Below, one piece after another: positions 9,801-18,121 of a DNA stretch of 64,000 nt. A program made the translations under genes and the position numbers. The notes beneath the pieces are model-generated. The model was not told where the DNA came from, searched no databases, and saw only the letters and a list, made by a program, of their open reading frames with translations. The stretch is from JBCCCJ01 sp039029315 (GTDB lineage: Bacteria > Bacteroidota > Bacteroidia > J057): contig JBCCGK010000060.1 of assembly GCA_039029315.1 (NCBI GenBank), forward strand, positions 5,548 through 69,547. The letters are read 5' to 3'. Positions within the stretch are counted from its first letter, which is position 1. Every line of letters begins with the position of its first letter.

Positions 9801-10421
9801 ATATTGATGGACAGTCATATTGAAGGCAGTATCCAGAATGAATATCAAATGATGCGGATGATTGCTTACTGCATAGAACCGATCGTTCGAAGCACGAATG
9901 CTTTGAATTGAACCGGGGACATCTGTCTGAGTTATTGGATCAGAGTATATGGCATTCCAGCTCAAGCCAGCATCCGATGAACCGTAGAATATTCCTGAAT
10001 TGGTAGACGTGCCATTTTTTTTATAAGCCAAAAGGACAGAATCACCAATGATATCCATGTATTGAATCTCCGTATTCAATACGATCTGGAAGTTCACTCC
10101 CCCATCATCTGACCGCAGCAGTGCATTATCCATTTGCACAAAGACAAGATTGCCAAATACAAATACCGGATTGTCGACAATACCGGGATAGGTCAGGGTG
10201 CTATCAAAATATCTTCGCTCCCAACTCAAGCCAGCATCAGTGGACTGAAAAATCCCTTCTCTGAAAGCATAAAACAGGATGCTATCATTTCCGACGACTC
10301 TCTGTCTAGGATGGTTGGGTAGCGGTGCCCATGTCCATTGCGAGACTGCCACATCGATGCTGAGAACAAAAAGCAGACATAGGCAGAGCAGGTGCCGCGG
10401 ATGGTGAGAAAAGGTTTTCAT
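6828..10421 (-). CDS. Giant secreted BNR-repeat surface protein with DUF7619-like domain
   Basis: A 1197-residue protein with a signal peptide (HLLCLCLLFVLSIDVAVSQ). Residues about 30-650 form a sialidase/sortilin-type propeller with at least ten Asp-box (SxDxGxxW) variants, including STDAGLSWE, SSDAGLSWN, SVDSGATW, TTDLGASW, TADNGQSW, SLDSGANW and SQDSGQSW. A region with four cysteines follows (CLGNGAVECHPISGRVYLED). The stretch beginning GSYDPNDKLVEPDG (about 862) with YTIRFQNTGTDTA is the T9SS-associated DUF7619-type module. Two copies of a GWNLI...YWVK/YWIK unit close the protein (about 1009-1180). No T9SS C-terminal domain is visible; it stops after GGPTGTE. It is probably an extracellular binding or adhesion protein. 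Confidence 0.85.
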   Translation of the reverse strand: MKTFSHHPRHLLCLCLLFVLSIDVAVSQWTWAPLPNHPRQRVVGNDSILFYAFREGIFQSTDAGLSWERRYFDSTLTYPGIVDNPVFVFGNLVFVQMDNALLRSDDGGVNFQIVLNTEIQYMDIIGDSVLLAYKKNGTSTNSGIFYGSSDAGLSWNAIYSDPITQTDVPGSIQSIRASNDRFYAVSNHPHHLIFILDTAFNMTVHQYIYAYFFRGREVFEMGDTLLMWTTPQTTSSAPLDTSFHFSVDSGATWQAGPDLPNGHRVKGLDYDGTTFYAGTADGLFTSPNPISVAWQYHGPIPLPHKDSTFYSLAVIEGDLYATYGEYPLIKTTDLGASWETVFDGIGGPSSFSLNQISVLDSFWMGLSRGIRPTSFSSTDQGDSWNVSHIPELYGLNTTQGIESIMRISDSVIVAVAGPPTSGDTYFRTADNGQSWSSSLFAVKRIAKHGPFTMAYSGILSISLDEGLNFQISAFNGSVIDVWANDTVIFAATYEGIYHSLDSGANWTFFDVPNNLAWNASQYPFIAAIDNRIYFSYQELYMTEDFGASYQIVDSSWGNYSLVSASGQLFRSNVFGIAWSQDSGQSWIDIGGNLTDGVHFSTPGYGSLQYIKPYLFVQRSQRGLAYRQIEDLPCLGNGAVECHPISGRVYLEDSLNCVYDGTEAPATGHVLEITPGPQYVYPGQDGQYSFQLSTGLYNFRILPQEYYEWVCPADSTEFTQVQITGPYTLNLGLVESAPDSQIVDVNVSIICPAPPNPNFPVCYDVLYYNLGTDTATGVIEFLYDNQELIFLPGLSTGVSSIGDSLLRWSLDSLPLHEARLAHLCFTPLGSLGDSIQVQANALVDSFEINPLDNFRLRTDVLVGSYDPNDKLVEPDGDVPPGTDQFTYTIRFQNTGTDTAYFVQILDTLDSQLDPLSIRPLGGSHAYQFDISPEGNPSWTFPNILLPDSGANLQASQGYVLFEIQTDEPMVFGDTIRNGAAIYFDSNEPVITPEVISPVGLPDTLVHDTLVLKAGWNLISFDVFPDSQLISAVFSAAHGIDSANLIHIAGFDGATLTYDPTSTQNSLQKIRLGGAYWVKVTTPDTLLLSGHPIPVAYQGLWNQGWNLIAYLPQQSTTPENFFSSYIADGSLAYLIGFDEGIQIFDPSLPTYLNTLTSLENGKGYWIKTTQTIGAKGNVPPAWLFPPSVAQPVGGPTGTE

Positions 10422-10588
10422 GAGTAGTAGACTGAAGTAAGTTGATCAAATCTACCTCAAAACTCGAACTTTTCCCAGCCAATAAAATAAGGCCTCCCTC
10501 CCCGAAAGGCAGCAGCTCTACTGTCTGTTTTCAGGAATTAGGAAGCCCCCGTCTTACCAAATTTTCAATTACTGTCGAAACAGTTTTT

Positions 10589-12505
10589 TTATTCTTTGAT
10601 CAGTTTGAGAATGGTCTGTTTATGCTCTGCTTTCAGATGCAGAAAATAGATGCCAGATGGCGCCTGAATGTCCAAGGAGATGTGCTGAACATGGCGAAGG
10701 TCTCGATGTTGAATGAGTCGTCCTCTGATGTCTCTGAGATGTAATTGAAGCGCAGCATGCAATTCCCCCAATTCCAGCTGAAAACTGCCGTTTGAGGGAT
10801 TCGGATATACCGTAGCATTCAGTTCAGGAAATCTGTCTAGCCCTACTGTGCTAATTACAAAACAGTCCGAGGTATCACTACAGGCTCCTGTCGTCAACAC
10901 ACAGGCATAACTACCATTTTCTTTGGCTACAAAATTTCGCTCTGTGGCCCCTTCGATGGCTATATATCCTAAATTGCAATCCACCCATTGATAATGGGTA
11001 TGTTCCAGTTCTTCAGCAGTCAACGTAAAGCTGTTCTGACTGATACTTGCGATTGGAGGGGTACAGGTACTGATCTTGAGGAGAAAGATGTCCTTGTCCC
11101 CCTGACTGACAAATTCTGTCCCGGCAAAGGCATACTCGAATGCTGCGGTATCAGAAAAATGACCAGCAACATATACATTGTCCAATGGGTCCACAGCGAG
11201 TGCGTTACCCGCATCATCTCCAGGGCCTCCAAAAGATTCTATCCACAACAAATGTCCAGCAGTATCCAGCTTGCTCAGATACATATCGGCTCCCCCATTG
11301 CTTGATAGCACAACAGAAGCGGAAGAAGGGTCCATGTCTGGTTCTCCATAATAATATCCAGCAAGATATAGTTCCTGCCTCGATGTAAGAGCAAGTGAGA
11401 CGCCTTGTTCACCGGATATGCCTCCCATCGATTTTGTCCATCGAAATATGCCATTTGCATCCAGCTTGACCAGGAAGATGTCCCATGCGCCTGCACTGTT
11501 CAGACTCAGGGTAGGATCAAGCACATGAATAGAATCACAATGCAGACTGCTGTTGAAGTACCCGGTTATATAGGAATTTCCGACGGCATCGGCCTCTATG
11601 GACAAGCCAAACTCAAGGGCTGGCCCACCAAGACTCCTCGCCCATTCAATCTGACCATCTGCCTGAAATTTACAGATGAAGATGTCTGTAAAGGCATCTG
11701 CTATCAACACCAAAGAATCAGGAGAAGGATCAAAATCAGCCGTTCGCCCAAAATATCCGGTAACATACACATTCTCCGCCCCGTCAAGTGAAAGCCCTTG
11801 CGCCCAATCATTGCTTTCAGCTCCTCCCAGTGCATGTGCCCAAATCACCTCTCCCGAGGAAGACATTTTGAGAAGAAATCCATCTTCAAATCTGTTACTC
11901 AAGAGGGTTTGGGAACCCGTAGCACTGCTGTATTGCATGGAATCGGAAAAGTAGCCTGCCAGATACAGATTGCCAGATGTGCCGACCTCCATGGACATGC
12001 CAGCATCCCGCCTGCTTCCTCCCATCGACTGTGCCCAAAGGAAGTTGCCATAGGGGTCCAGTTTGAGAACAAAAATATCCTCATCTCCTGCGCTACTCAG
12101 ATTCCATACGTCTACGGAAGGATCAAAATCCACGGTCCCTCTAAATGAGCCTGTCACATAGACATTCCCATCTGAATCCAGCTGAAGTGATCTGCCATAA
12201 TCCTGTGCGGAACTTCCAAAAGATCGTGTCCAAAGATGCTCGCCCGAAGGGCCCTGTTTGCTTACGTATATATCTTCTTCGCCAAAACTAATCAAGGAAA
12301 CGGATTGTTCTCCAGGATCAAAGTCTACCATTGAACGAAACCAACCTGTAGAGTACACATTTTCTTCAACATCTACAGCAATCGCAGTGCTGCGGTCTTC
12401 TGCTGGTCCTCCGATGGTGCTTGCCCAACTGAGATGTTCCACTTGAGAAAATAAAAGTGAGGGTGATGCAAAATACATCAAGGCCAATAGAAACCCATGT
12501 TTCAT
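10589..12505 (-). CDS. SBBP-repeat beta-propeller protein with T9SS sorting domain
   Basis: A 638-residue secreted protein with signal peptide (GFLLALMYFASPSLLFS). Residues about 20-480 contain tandem SBBP (seven-bladed beta-propeller) repeats of the form 'GG...D.g.sl..D..gNvYvtGyF...vDFDPs', e.g. GNVYVTGSFRGTVDFDPS and ENVYVTGYFGRTADFDPS. A short Cys-containing module (about 485-550) follows, then a T9SS C-terminal domain (TVYPNPSNGSFQLEL ... SGIYFLHLKAEHKQTILKL). It should be a surface or extracellular protein of unknown ligand. It lies downstream of the two-component pair on the same strand and upstream of the 1197-residue propeller, separated by 167 bases without an obvious signal. Confidence 0.88.
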   Translation of the reverse strand: MKHGFLLALMYFASPSLLFSQVEHLSWASTIGGPAEDRSTAIAVDVEENVYSTGWFRSMVDFDPGEQSVSLISFGEEDIYVSKQGPSGEHLWTRSFGSSAQDYGRSLQLDSDGNVYVTGSFRGTVDFDPSVDVWNLSSAGDEDIFVLKLDPYGNFLWAQSMGGSRRDAGMSMEVGTSGNLYLAGYFSDSMQYSSATGSQTLLSNRFEDGFLLKMSSSGEVIWAHALGGAESNDWAQGLSLDGAENVYVTGYFGRTADFDPSPDSLVLIADAFTDIFICKFQADGQIEWARSLGGPALEFGLSIEADAVGNSYITGYFNSSLHCDSIHVLDPTLSLNSAGAWDIFLVKLDANGIFRWTKSMGGISGEQGVSLALTSRQELYLAGYYYGEPDMDPSSASVVLSSNGGADMYLSKLDTAGHLLWIESFGGPGDDAGNALAVDPLDNVYVAGHFSDTAAFEYAFAGTEFVSQGDKDIFLLKISTCTPPIASISQNSFTLTAEELEHTHYQWVDCNLGYIAIEGATERNFVAKENGSYACVLTTGACSDTSDCFVISTVGLDRFPELNATVYPNPSNGSFQLELGELHAALQLHLRDIRGRLIQHRDLRHVQHISLDIQAPSGIYFLHLKAEHKQTILKLIKE

Positions 12506-12628
12506 GATTCAGAGATTATGGTGGACAAATGCAAAAAGGCATGTAGTGTGTCCACTTCTCTCTATGTGTGACATTTTGTTCGGGTAAACAGATTTTGCCA
12601 AAATGAATTGCGGAAACCTAAACCTTCC

Positions 12629-13264
12629 TTATACCAATCCGAATTTGATGGCTTGCTGGACAAGTCCAGCCATATTTCGCACCCCAAGTTTTGAAATGAG
12701 ATGCTTGCGGTGAGTTTCTACCGTACTGACGGTGATGAAGAGTTTGTCAGCGATTTCCTGGGTGGTAAGTTCTTCCATAATCCCTTGAAGGACCTCTTTT
12801 TCTCTGCGTGTGAGTTTGGGAATAAAGGTAGAGGGGGAGGAAGAACCATACATGGCTTTTGCAAGCAATTTTTGATTGACTGTTTCTCCCAGATATCGCT
12901 GCCCTTGAGCTACTGCCCGTATGGCAGTGATTACTTCTTCCTGGGCTGCTCCCTTGAACAGATAGCCTTGTGCACCATTGCGGAGCATATGAGAGACAAA
13001 GCTGACTTCCTCATAGGTTGTCAATCCAATAATTCGCGCCTGCGGCCTTTTGTCTACCATGAGTTTGCAGAGATCCATTCCATCCATATCAGGAAGGCTG
13101 ATGTCCAGAATTATCACATCTGCTTCATGGGACTCTACCCAGTCAAGGGCTTCTTGAGCAGAACATACCGCACCAACCAAAGAGATGTCTTCGGTTTGTG
13201 CCAACATCTGTCTTATCCCATCTATCACGATAGGATGGTCATCGACGATGAGTAATCGAATCAT
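12629..13264 (-). CDS. NarL/FixJ-type response regulator
   Basis: A 211-residue protein with an N-terminal receiver domain (LLIVDDHPIV; phospho-acceptor Asp54 in VIILDISLPDMDG; conserved Thr and Lys in IIGLTTYEE and YLFKGA). A C-terminal LuxR-type HTH (LTRREKEVLQGIMEE ... TTQEIADKLFITVSTVETHR) binds DNA. It is encoded directly after the TPR histidine kinase and overlaps its 3' end by 26 bases, so the pair almost certainly works together. Targets are unknown; the adjacent surface propeller genes are natural candidates by position only. Confidence 0.95.
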   Translation of the reverse strand: MIRLLIVDDHPIVIDGIRQMLAQTEDISLVGAVCSAQEALDWVESHEADVIILDISLPDMDGMDLCKLMVDKRPQARIIGLTTYEEVSFVSHMLRNGAQGYLFKGAAQEEVITAIRAVAQGQRYLGETVNQKLLAKAMYGSSSPSTFIPKLTRREKEVLQGIMEELTTQEIADKLFITVSTVETHRKHLISKLGVRNMAGLVQQAIKFGLV

Positions 13265-15275
13265 GTTTGTTTAGAATTAAATGAATCATAATTGAGGTCC
13301 CTTCACCCGGACGAGAACGCATGTCCATCTCCCCATCAAGATAGTGAATCCTCGATTGAATATTTCTTATTCCCTGACCACTGGCATGTTGCCATCGTTC
13401 TGCTTCGATTCCGATTCCATTGTCTTCTACGGTAAGATGGATGGTTCCATCCTCCTGAAATAGCTGGATAAAGGCCTCGCTTGCAGAGGCATGCTTCATG
13501 ATGTTGTGAACCAATTCCTGTACAATTCGATAAAGAGAAATTTCGTAGATCTCGGGCAGGCGTCTATCTAATCCATAACATTGAAGATCGATGCTGACTT
13601 GTTTGCTGAAATTAACCTCGCTGACAAAATCTTCCAGAGCTGTAAGTAGACCAAATTTGAGAAGATTGGCCGGCATGAGGTCATGGGCAATTTGCCGCAA
13701 TTCTGAACCTGCCTTTTGCAATAAGTCAGTAGCCCTGTCAAAATCGTGATGGCTTTCAAGAACAGGAGTTGAACGCTGAATATGTTCAAATTGAAGTTTG
13801 GCACTGGACAGGAGACCTCCCAATCCATCGTGCAGATCTTTTGCCAGCCGATTGCGCTCTGATTCTTGTCCTTCTAGCATGGCTTTCATCAAATGAAGCT
13901 GATGGGCCTGATTGACTTGTTCCAGTTTCCTTTGGTTCATTTCCGCCGTTTGCTCTGCCAATTGCTGCTTGTGGGTGGCATGATTTCGATAAAAAAGAAA
14001 CAGGATACCAGTTGTCAAAAACAGGCTGGCAGCCAGCAAAAAGAGAAGCAGGTTTCGTTGACTGATGGTTTGAGATACTTGTAGCGCTTGTACTTTTTCT
14101 GCGTTCTCAACTTTGAGCAACTGATTCTCTTTTTCTTTTCGCTCCGTTTCATAAAGGACAGTTAGGCGCTGACTCTGTTCATGGATGGCGACGCTTTGAA
14201 GCGAATCACTCAAGGCAATAAAGGCAGTCAGAAAAGCATTGGCTTCCTCGCTTCTTCCCAATTTTTCCTCTAACACTGCCAGATGTCGGAGAGCTTCGCG
14301 CTCATCCTCTTTCAGACCTCTGACCCTCGCTTGCTGAAGGCTGCGGTTGAGATGGGAACGAGCCTCCGCATAGTCTCCTGTATGGGTGAGAAACTGACCC
14401 AGTAAGGCTTGCATGGCGATTTGCTGGTCAGGCAAAGATGCCAGTGAAAGGGCTCGTCTGGCAAGACCAACAGCTTCTGGATACCTCTTCTTTGCTTCTT
14501 CAAGGCCCGCAAGATTGGCGATGGACCGCATTTCAAGGGCCTGGTTGTCGTAGAGCTGGGCAAATGAAAGGGCTTGTTGATAATAGGCAAATGCGGAATC
14601 ATGTTCCCCTAGTTTTGCCAACACGCTCCCAATATTCAGAAAGGCCACGCCAATGCTGGACTTCATCTCGAAGTTTTGGGCAATATCTAATGCCTTTCGA
14701 TCGTAGAATTCTGCTTTTTGAAAATCCCCTAATTCGAAGAAAGAATAGCCAATATTTGCATACAGAATCCCATTGATTGAGTCCTGATCTATGCTTTCAA
14801 ATCTCTCGCTTGCTTCCAGGTATTGCTCGATCGCACCCTGGAAATCTCCCAAAAAGTTTAGCAGATTTCCCATGTCATTATGGAGCTTGGCTTGTTGGGC
14901 AGTGTCTTTCCCCATTTGCACCAAACTCATCCCTGCTCGATAGTAGACAAGTGCGGAGTCGTATTGACCACGAATATTGAACAACAGGCCCAGATATCGA
15001 AAATTCTTGCCTTCCAGAGCGGAAAGATGCTGCGCTTGGGCATATTGAATAGCTTTTCGATAATAAAGATCTGCCTGATCCAGGTCTCCTGCCTGTTCCA
15101 ATTGATAAGCGGTGTCCGAAATAGCCTGACCGATGACTTCCTTTGAAGGATCGTTTGCTTCCACTTGCAGACAAGATAGAATAACAAGCCAAATGACAAT
15201 TCCCTTCTGTGTCATCCGGACCCAGACAATCATCTGTCCCTGGACCTTCACAATATTCGATACATTCCTGTTCAT
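13239..15275 (-). CDS. TPR-containing sensor histidine kinase (HisKA_3 type)
   Basis: About 678 residues. After a hydrophobic leader (GIVIWLVILSCLQVEA) come tetratricopeptide repeats over roughly residues 45-330 (e.g. GDLDQADLYYRKAIQYA, GQYDSALVYYRAGM, GEHDSAFAYYQQAL), then a coiled stretch, one transmembrane segment (NLLLFLLAASLFLTTGILFLFY), and the kinase. The phospho-acceptor motif is ERNRLAKDLHDGLGG (HisKA_3). The ATPase has LVHNIMKHA, VEDNGIGI and GQGIRNIQSRI. Start ATG 15275 is chosen because a TATATTTG element lies just upstream; ATG 15215 immediately before the leader is an alternative. This Bacteroidota class senses envelope signals through periplasmic TPRs and phosphorylates a NarL-type partner. 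Confidence 0.92.
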   Translation of the reverse strand: MNRNVSNIVKVQGQMIVWVRMTQKGIVIWLVILSCLQVEANDPSKEVIGQAISDTAYQLEQAGDLDQADLYYRKAIQYAQAQHLSALEGKNFRYLGLLFNIRGQYDSALVYYRAGMSLVQMGKDTAQQAKLHNDMGNLLNFLGDFQGAIEQYLEASERFESIDQDSINGILYANIGYSFFELGDFQKAEFYDRKALDIAQNFEMKSSIGVAFLNIGSVLAKLGEHDSAFAYYQQALSFAQLYDNQALEMRSIANLAGLEEAKKRYPEAVGLARRALSLASLPDQQIAMQALLGQFLTHTGDYAEARSHLNRSLQQARVRGLKEDEREALRHLAVLEEKLGRSEEANAFLTAFIALSDSLQSVAIHEQSQRLTVLYETERKEKENQLLKVENAEKVQALQVSQTISQRNLLLFLLAASLFLTTGILFLFYRNHATHKQQLAEQTAEMNQRKLEQVNQAHQLHLMKAMLEGQESERNRLAKDLHDGLGGLLSSAKLQFEHIQRSTPVLESHHDFDRATDLLQKAGSELRQIAHDLMPANLLKFGLLTALEDFVSEVNFSKQVSIDLQCYGLDRRLPEIYEISLYRIVQELVHNIMKHASASEAFIQLFQEDGTIHLTVEDNGIGIEAERWQHASGQGIRNIQSRIHYLDGEMDMRSRPGEGTSIMIHLILNKHDSITHRR

Positions 15276-15296
15276 AATGCTTGTTTTATCCTTATC

Positions 15297-15304
15297 CAAA
15301 TATA
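15297..15304 (-). promoter_or_regulatory. Bacteroidota -7 promoter element (TATATTTG)
   Basis: On the minus strand TATATTTG matches the Bacteroidota -7 consensus TAnnTTTG exactly. It would place transcription start near 15290, about 15 bases before the ATG at 15275 of the kinase gene. No clear -33 TTG is seen at the expected distance, so the call rests on the -7 match and position. Confidence 0.42.
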
Positions 15305-15460
15305 CGCTTTTCTCTTTCTGGAAAATATCACGGTATACCATGAGTTTTCATTCCCGGGGTATTCGGTGAAGGATCTCCAAGGCGATTCCAGGACCTTTGA
15401 ACTATCGCAATCTATTCTCCTGGCTGAAGCCTTTTTTCTCACCCTATTAACCCTGAACAA

Positions 15461-16216
15461 ATGAAACGCTCACTATCTCTCCTCATTGGACTGACCTTTA
15501 CCATCTCTCTGTTTGCTCAATCTTTCTTTGGCAAAGACGCCTTTGGTGGCAAACACAATGTTACCCTCAATTTTGCCCTCAATGGTACACCAGAAGTCGG
15601 AATCGCCTATACGCATCGATCCGGACTGTTTGCTGGTTACAATCATGATGGTTTCCTCGGGAATCCCTGGGATGTGCAAATCGGCATGAACTGCGATGTA
15701 GGTAGGGGCTTCCAAAATGGACCAACCGAATTCTATGCTGGGCTGAATGCGCTGATTGGTGGAGGAGAAGAAGTTTATTCTACGGCTCCTGGCATGGGTT
15801 TTATGGCTTATCTCTGTGTATTTCGAACGCCCCAAGCCAATCAGGCTCCTGCCATTGATGTTGGGGTGTATGGTGCCGTATTGCCTGGGATTTATCACGA
15901 CACCTACGAATTCGCAGCCAAAATTGAAGCCCAAAAAATCCTTCTTCAAGGATCTAAGGAGGAGAACATCCCCTCTCCACAGGCTCTCTTGCCGCTGGAT
16001 CTTGGACATGATAATCCCTCGCCAAGCACCTATGCTGGAGTCAGCGTCCTGGCACAATTTTCTGGCAAACTCGATGCTGAATGGAACAAGCGATCCTTGT
16101 ATGGATTTGAAATCGGTGGCTATCGACACACGTTCAATCAATCAACAGATGGTGTGAGCTCTTCTCAAGGCTCTTTGCAACTGGATGCCAGAGTCCATCT
16201 GGGCATGGGACGATAA
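15461..16216 (+). CDS. Putative outer-membrane beta-barrel protein
   Basis: A 251-residue protein with a signal peptide (SLSLLIGLTFTISLFAQ). The mature part is rich in Gly and alternating hydrophobic strands (NVTLNFALNGTPEVGIAYTHR, GYNHDGFLGNPWDVQIGMNC, AIDVGVYGAVLPGIYH, YGFEIGGYRH) and ends in a strand (SLQLDARVHLGMGR), as in small barrels, though the terminal aromatic is missing. I do not recognise the family. It is divergent from the kinase/regulator pair and upstream of the two EGF/Ycf48 lipoproteins on the same strand, with an inverted repeat between. Confidence 0.65.
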   Translation: MKRSLSLLIGLTFTISLFAQSFFGKDAFGGKHNVTLNFALNGTPEVGIAYTHRSGLFAGYNHDGFLGNPWDVQIGMNCDVGRGFQNGPTEFYAGLNALIGGGEEVYSTAPGMGFMAYLCVFRTPQANQAPAIDVGVYGAVLPGIYHDTYEFAAKIEAQKILLQGSKEENIPSPQALLPLDLGHDNPSPSTYAGVSVLAQFSGKLDAEWNKRSLYGFEIGGYRHTFNQSTDGVSSSQGSLQLDARVHLGMGR

Positions 16217-16247
16217 ATGGTTGAATCTCTCCCCCCCTTCACACATA

Positions 16248-16294
16248 CCTCGGAGGTCGAGCCTTCCCACTCCCATCCGCACAAACCTCCGAGG
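16248..16294. repeat. Inverted repeat CCTCGGAGGT / ACCTCCGAGG
   Basis: Perfect ten-base arms at 16248-16257 and 16285-16294 with a 27-base C-rich spacer, between the barrel gene and the EGF lipoprotein gene. No T-run follows, so it is not a typical intrinsic terminator. It could be an mRNA hairpin that separates expression of the two genes. Confidence 0.4.
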
Positions 16295-16351
16295 AATCCT
16301 TCCCTGAATTAACCCAACAAAAATTATCATCCCCCAAACCATCCAATTGCT

Positions 16352-18076
16352 ATGAAAGCGATCTGTCATCTCCCCTTTACTTTTTGGCTCCTATTGAGTA
16401 GCTCCTTTTTCTTCCTTTGCTGTGCTGGTGAAGGCTGTACTCCTGAAGAAGAATGCGAGATCAGAATTTGTTTAAACGATGGCACGCCAGGAGTTGTTTT
16501 TGTCGGTCAATTTGAAACCAAATGCGTCTGTCAATGTGTCGGACATTGGACGAGCGAACCTGATAGAGATGATTGTGGCAAATGTGGACTTACGGAAGAA
16601 TCTTGTGAAAATGGTGGCACCCTGGATCGCAATTTTTGCAAATGTGCTTGTCCACCAGGTTTCTCAGGAGAATTTTGTGAAACAGCGCTGGTTCAGGCTC
16701 AGGCCGGCGAAGACCGAACTGTTAACATTGGAGACCTGATAGCCCTGGATGGCAGTGCATCCGAAGTTCCTTCTTCTCAAAGCCTTGGAGTGGAGTGGGA
16801 ATTGACAAGCAAACCAGCTTTGTCTCAGGCGACGATCATGAGTGAAACGCTCATCCCGGATGAGCCAGGAAGCTATACAGTCAGACTCAAAGCCTTTGCC
16901 GTAGAAGACCCCAGTACTTTTGCCTATGATGAAATGATCGTCAGCATTCATCCAGCTACTATTGACCAGATTGAACCATTGGAGACCTATGCTGATTCAG
17001 TGATCACGATTCATGGCAGCAATTTCAGCAATCAAGTAAATGGAGGAATGGTCTGGTTCGAACAGGCAAGTAGTGGGGCAGAAATCCTTCGTGCCACAGA
17101 TCAAGAGCTGGAAGTTCGGGTGCCAAGGGATGCAATGAGTGGGATCATCAGGCTTCATCTTGTGGAGACAGGGCAGGATGTCCTTTCATCTGAATCATTG
17201 GAGATATTGGGTCAATGGGAACCTGTCTTTAGCTCCAATTCCCTTTTCTCTGAGATGGCTTTTGGTGACCAACAGACCGGAATCGCTATTGGCTCGGGTG
17301 GTTTGATTGTACGGACCCATGATGGAGGAAAAAGCTGGAATTCAAGCCCCTCTGGAACGACTAACTTTCTCACAGGTGTGGACTTTGCTACTCCAGACAT
17401 TGTGTATGTCACCGGCGAAAAGGGAACCCTGCTCAAATCCGTGAATGGAGGACTTGACTGGACCTCTATAGATGTTGGAACTGGCGTTCATCTACGCGGC
17501 GTCTCTTTCCCCAATGCTGATACAGGATATGTAACAGGCGATCAGGGGAAGGTTGTTTCAAGTTTTGACGGAGGGATTACCTGGAACCAAAAAAGTCTTG
17601 GGGGCTCTCTTACGTTTACCAATGCAGCCTTCCAGACAGGCTTCCGGGGAGCTGTGATCGGGGAGAACGCCAGGATCATGCGGACCACAAATGCCGGAGT
17701 CAATTTTGCACTCACTTCCATTCCTGCTGCCAGTAGCGGATTCCTACGAACCCTGTTCCAAGGTGGGAATATGTGGATTGCAGTTGGAGAAAAAAATGTG
17801 AATGAGGGTCTGATCTTAAGAAGTACGGATTCCGGCGAAAGCTTTGAGAAAATCCCTAGTGGGGTGGATCAGCATCTATGGGGAGTGGGCTTTTATGGTC
17901 AAAACGACGGAATGATCGTGGGAAGCAATGGAACCATCCTGCATACTGAGGACGGTGGCGTCAGTTGGATTGAAAGACCCGCCAATCCTACTGAGGATTT
18001 ACTCTCTGTATTTATGAAAGGGCCACAAGAAGCGGTTTTGCTAGGAAAACAAAGCATTTACCTCAACCATGACTGA
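16352..18076 (+). CDS. EGF-like / IPT / Ycf48 propeller lipoprotein
   Basis: A 574-residue envelope protein. The leader ends in FFFLCCAGEGC, compatible with a lipoprotein. About residues 28-110 are cysteine-rich with an EGF-like module (CENGGTLDRNFCKCACPPGF then SGEFCE). A PKD-like sandwich (about 115-205) and an IPT/TIG module (about 207-287, ITIHGSNFSNQVNGGMVWFE) follow. From about 295 to the end there is a Ycf48/BNR-type propeller with Asp-box variants THDGGKSW, SVNGGLDW, SFDGGITW, STDSGESF and TEDGGVSW. No T9SS domain. It is a tandem paralogue of the next gene. A role in surface binding is likely; the ligand is unknown. Confidence 0.8.
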   Translation: MKAICHLPFTFWLLLSSSFFFLCCAGEGCTPEEECEIRICLNDGTPGVVFVGQFETKCVCQCVGHWTSEPDRDDCGKCGLTEESCENGGTLDRNFCKCACPPGFSGEFCETALVQAQAGEDRTVNIGDLIALDGSASEVPSSQSLGVEWELTSKPALSQATIMSETLIPDEPGSYTVRLKAFAVEDPSTFAYDEMIVSIHPATIDQIEPLETYADSVITIHGSNFSNQVNGGMVWFEQASSGAEILRATDQELEVRVPRDAMSGIIRLHLVETGQDVLSSESLEILGQWEPVFSSNSLFSEMAFGDQQTGIAIGSGGLIVRTHDGGKSWNSSPSGTTNFLTGVDFATPDIVYVTGEKGTLLKSVNGGLDWTSIDVGTGVHLRGVSFPNADTGYVTGDQGKVVSSFDGGITWNQKSLGGSLTFTNAAFQTGFRGAVIGENARIMRTTNAGVNFALTSIPAASSGFLRTLFQGGNMWIAVGEKNVNEGLILRSTDSGESFEKIPSGVDQHLWGVGFYGQNDGMIVGSNGTILHTEDGGVSWIERPANPTEDLLSVFMKGPQEAVLLGKQSIYLNHD

Positions 18077-18121
18077 CACAAATTGACAATTCCATTTTTT
18101 CCAAATCAACCTGTACCCGCA

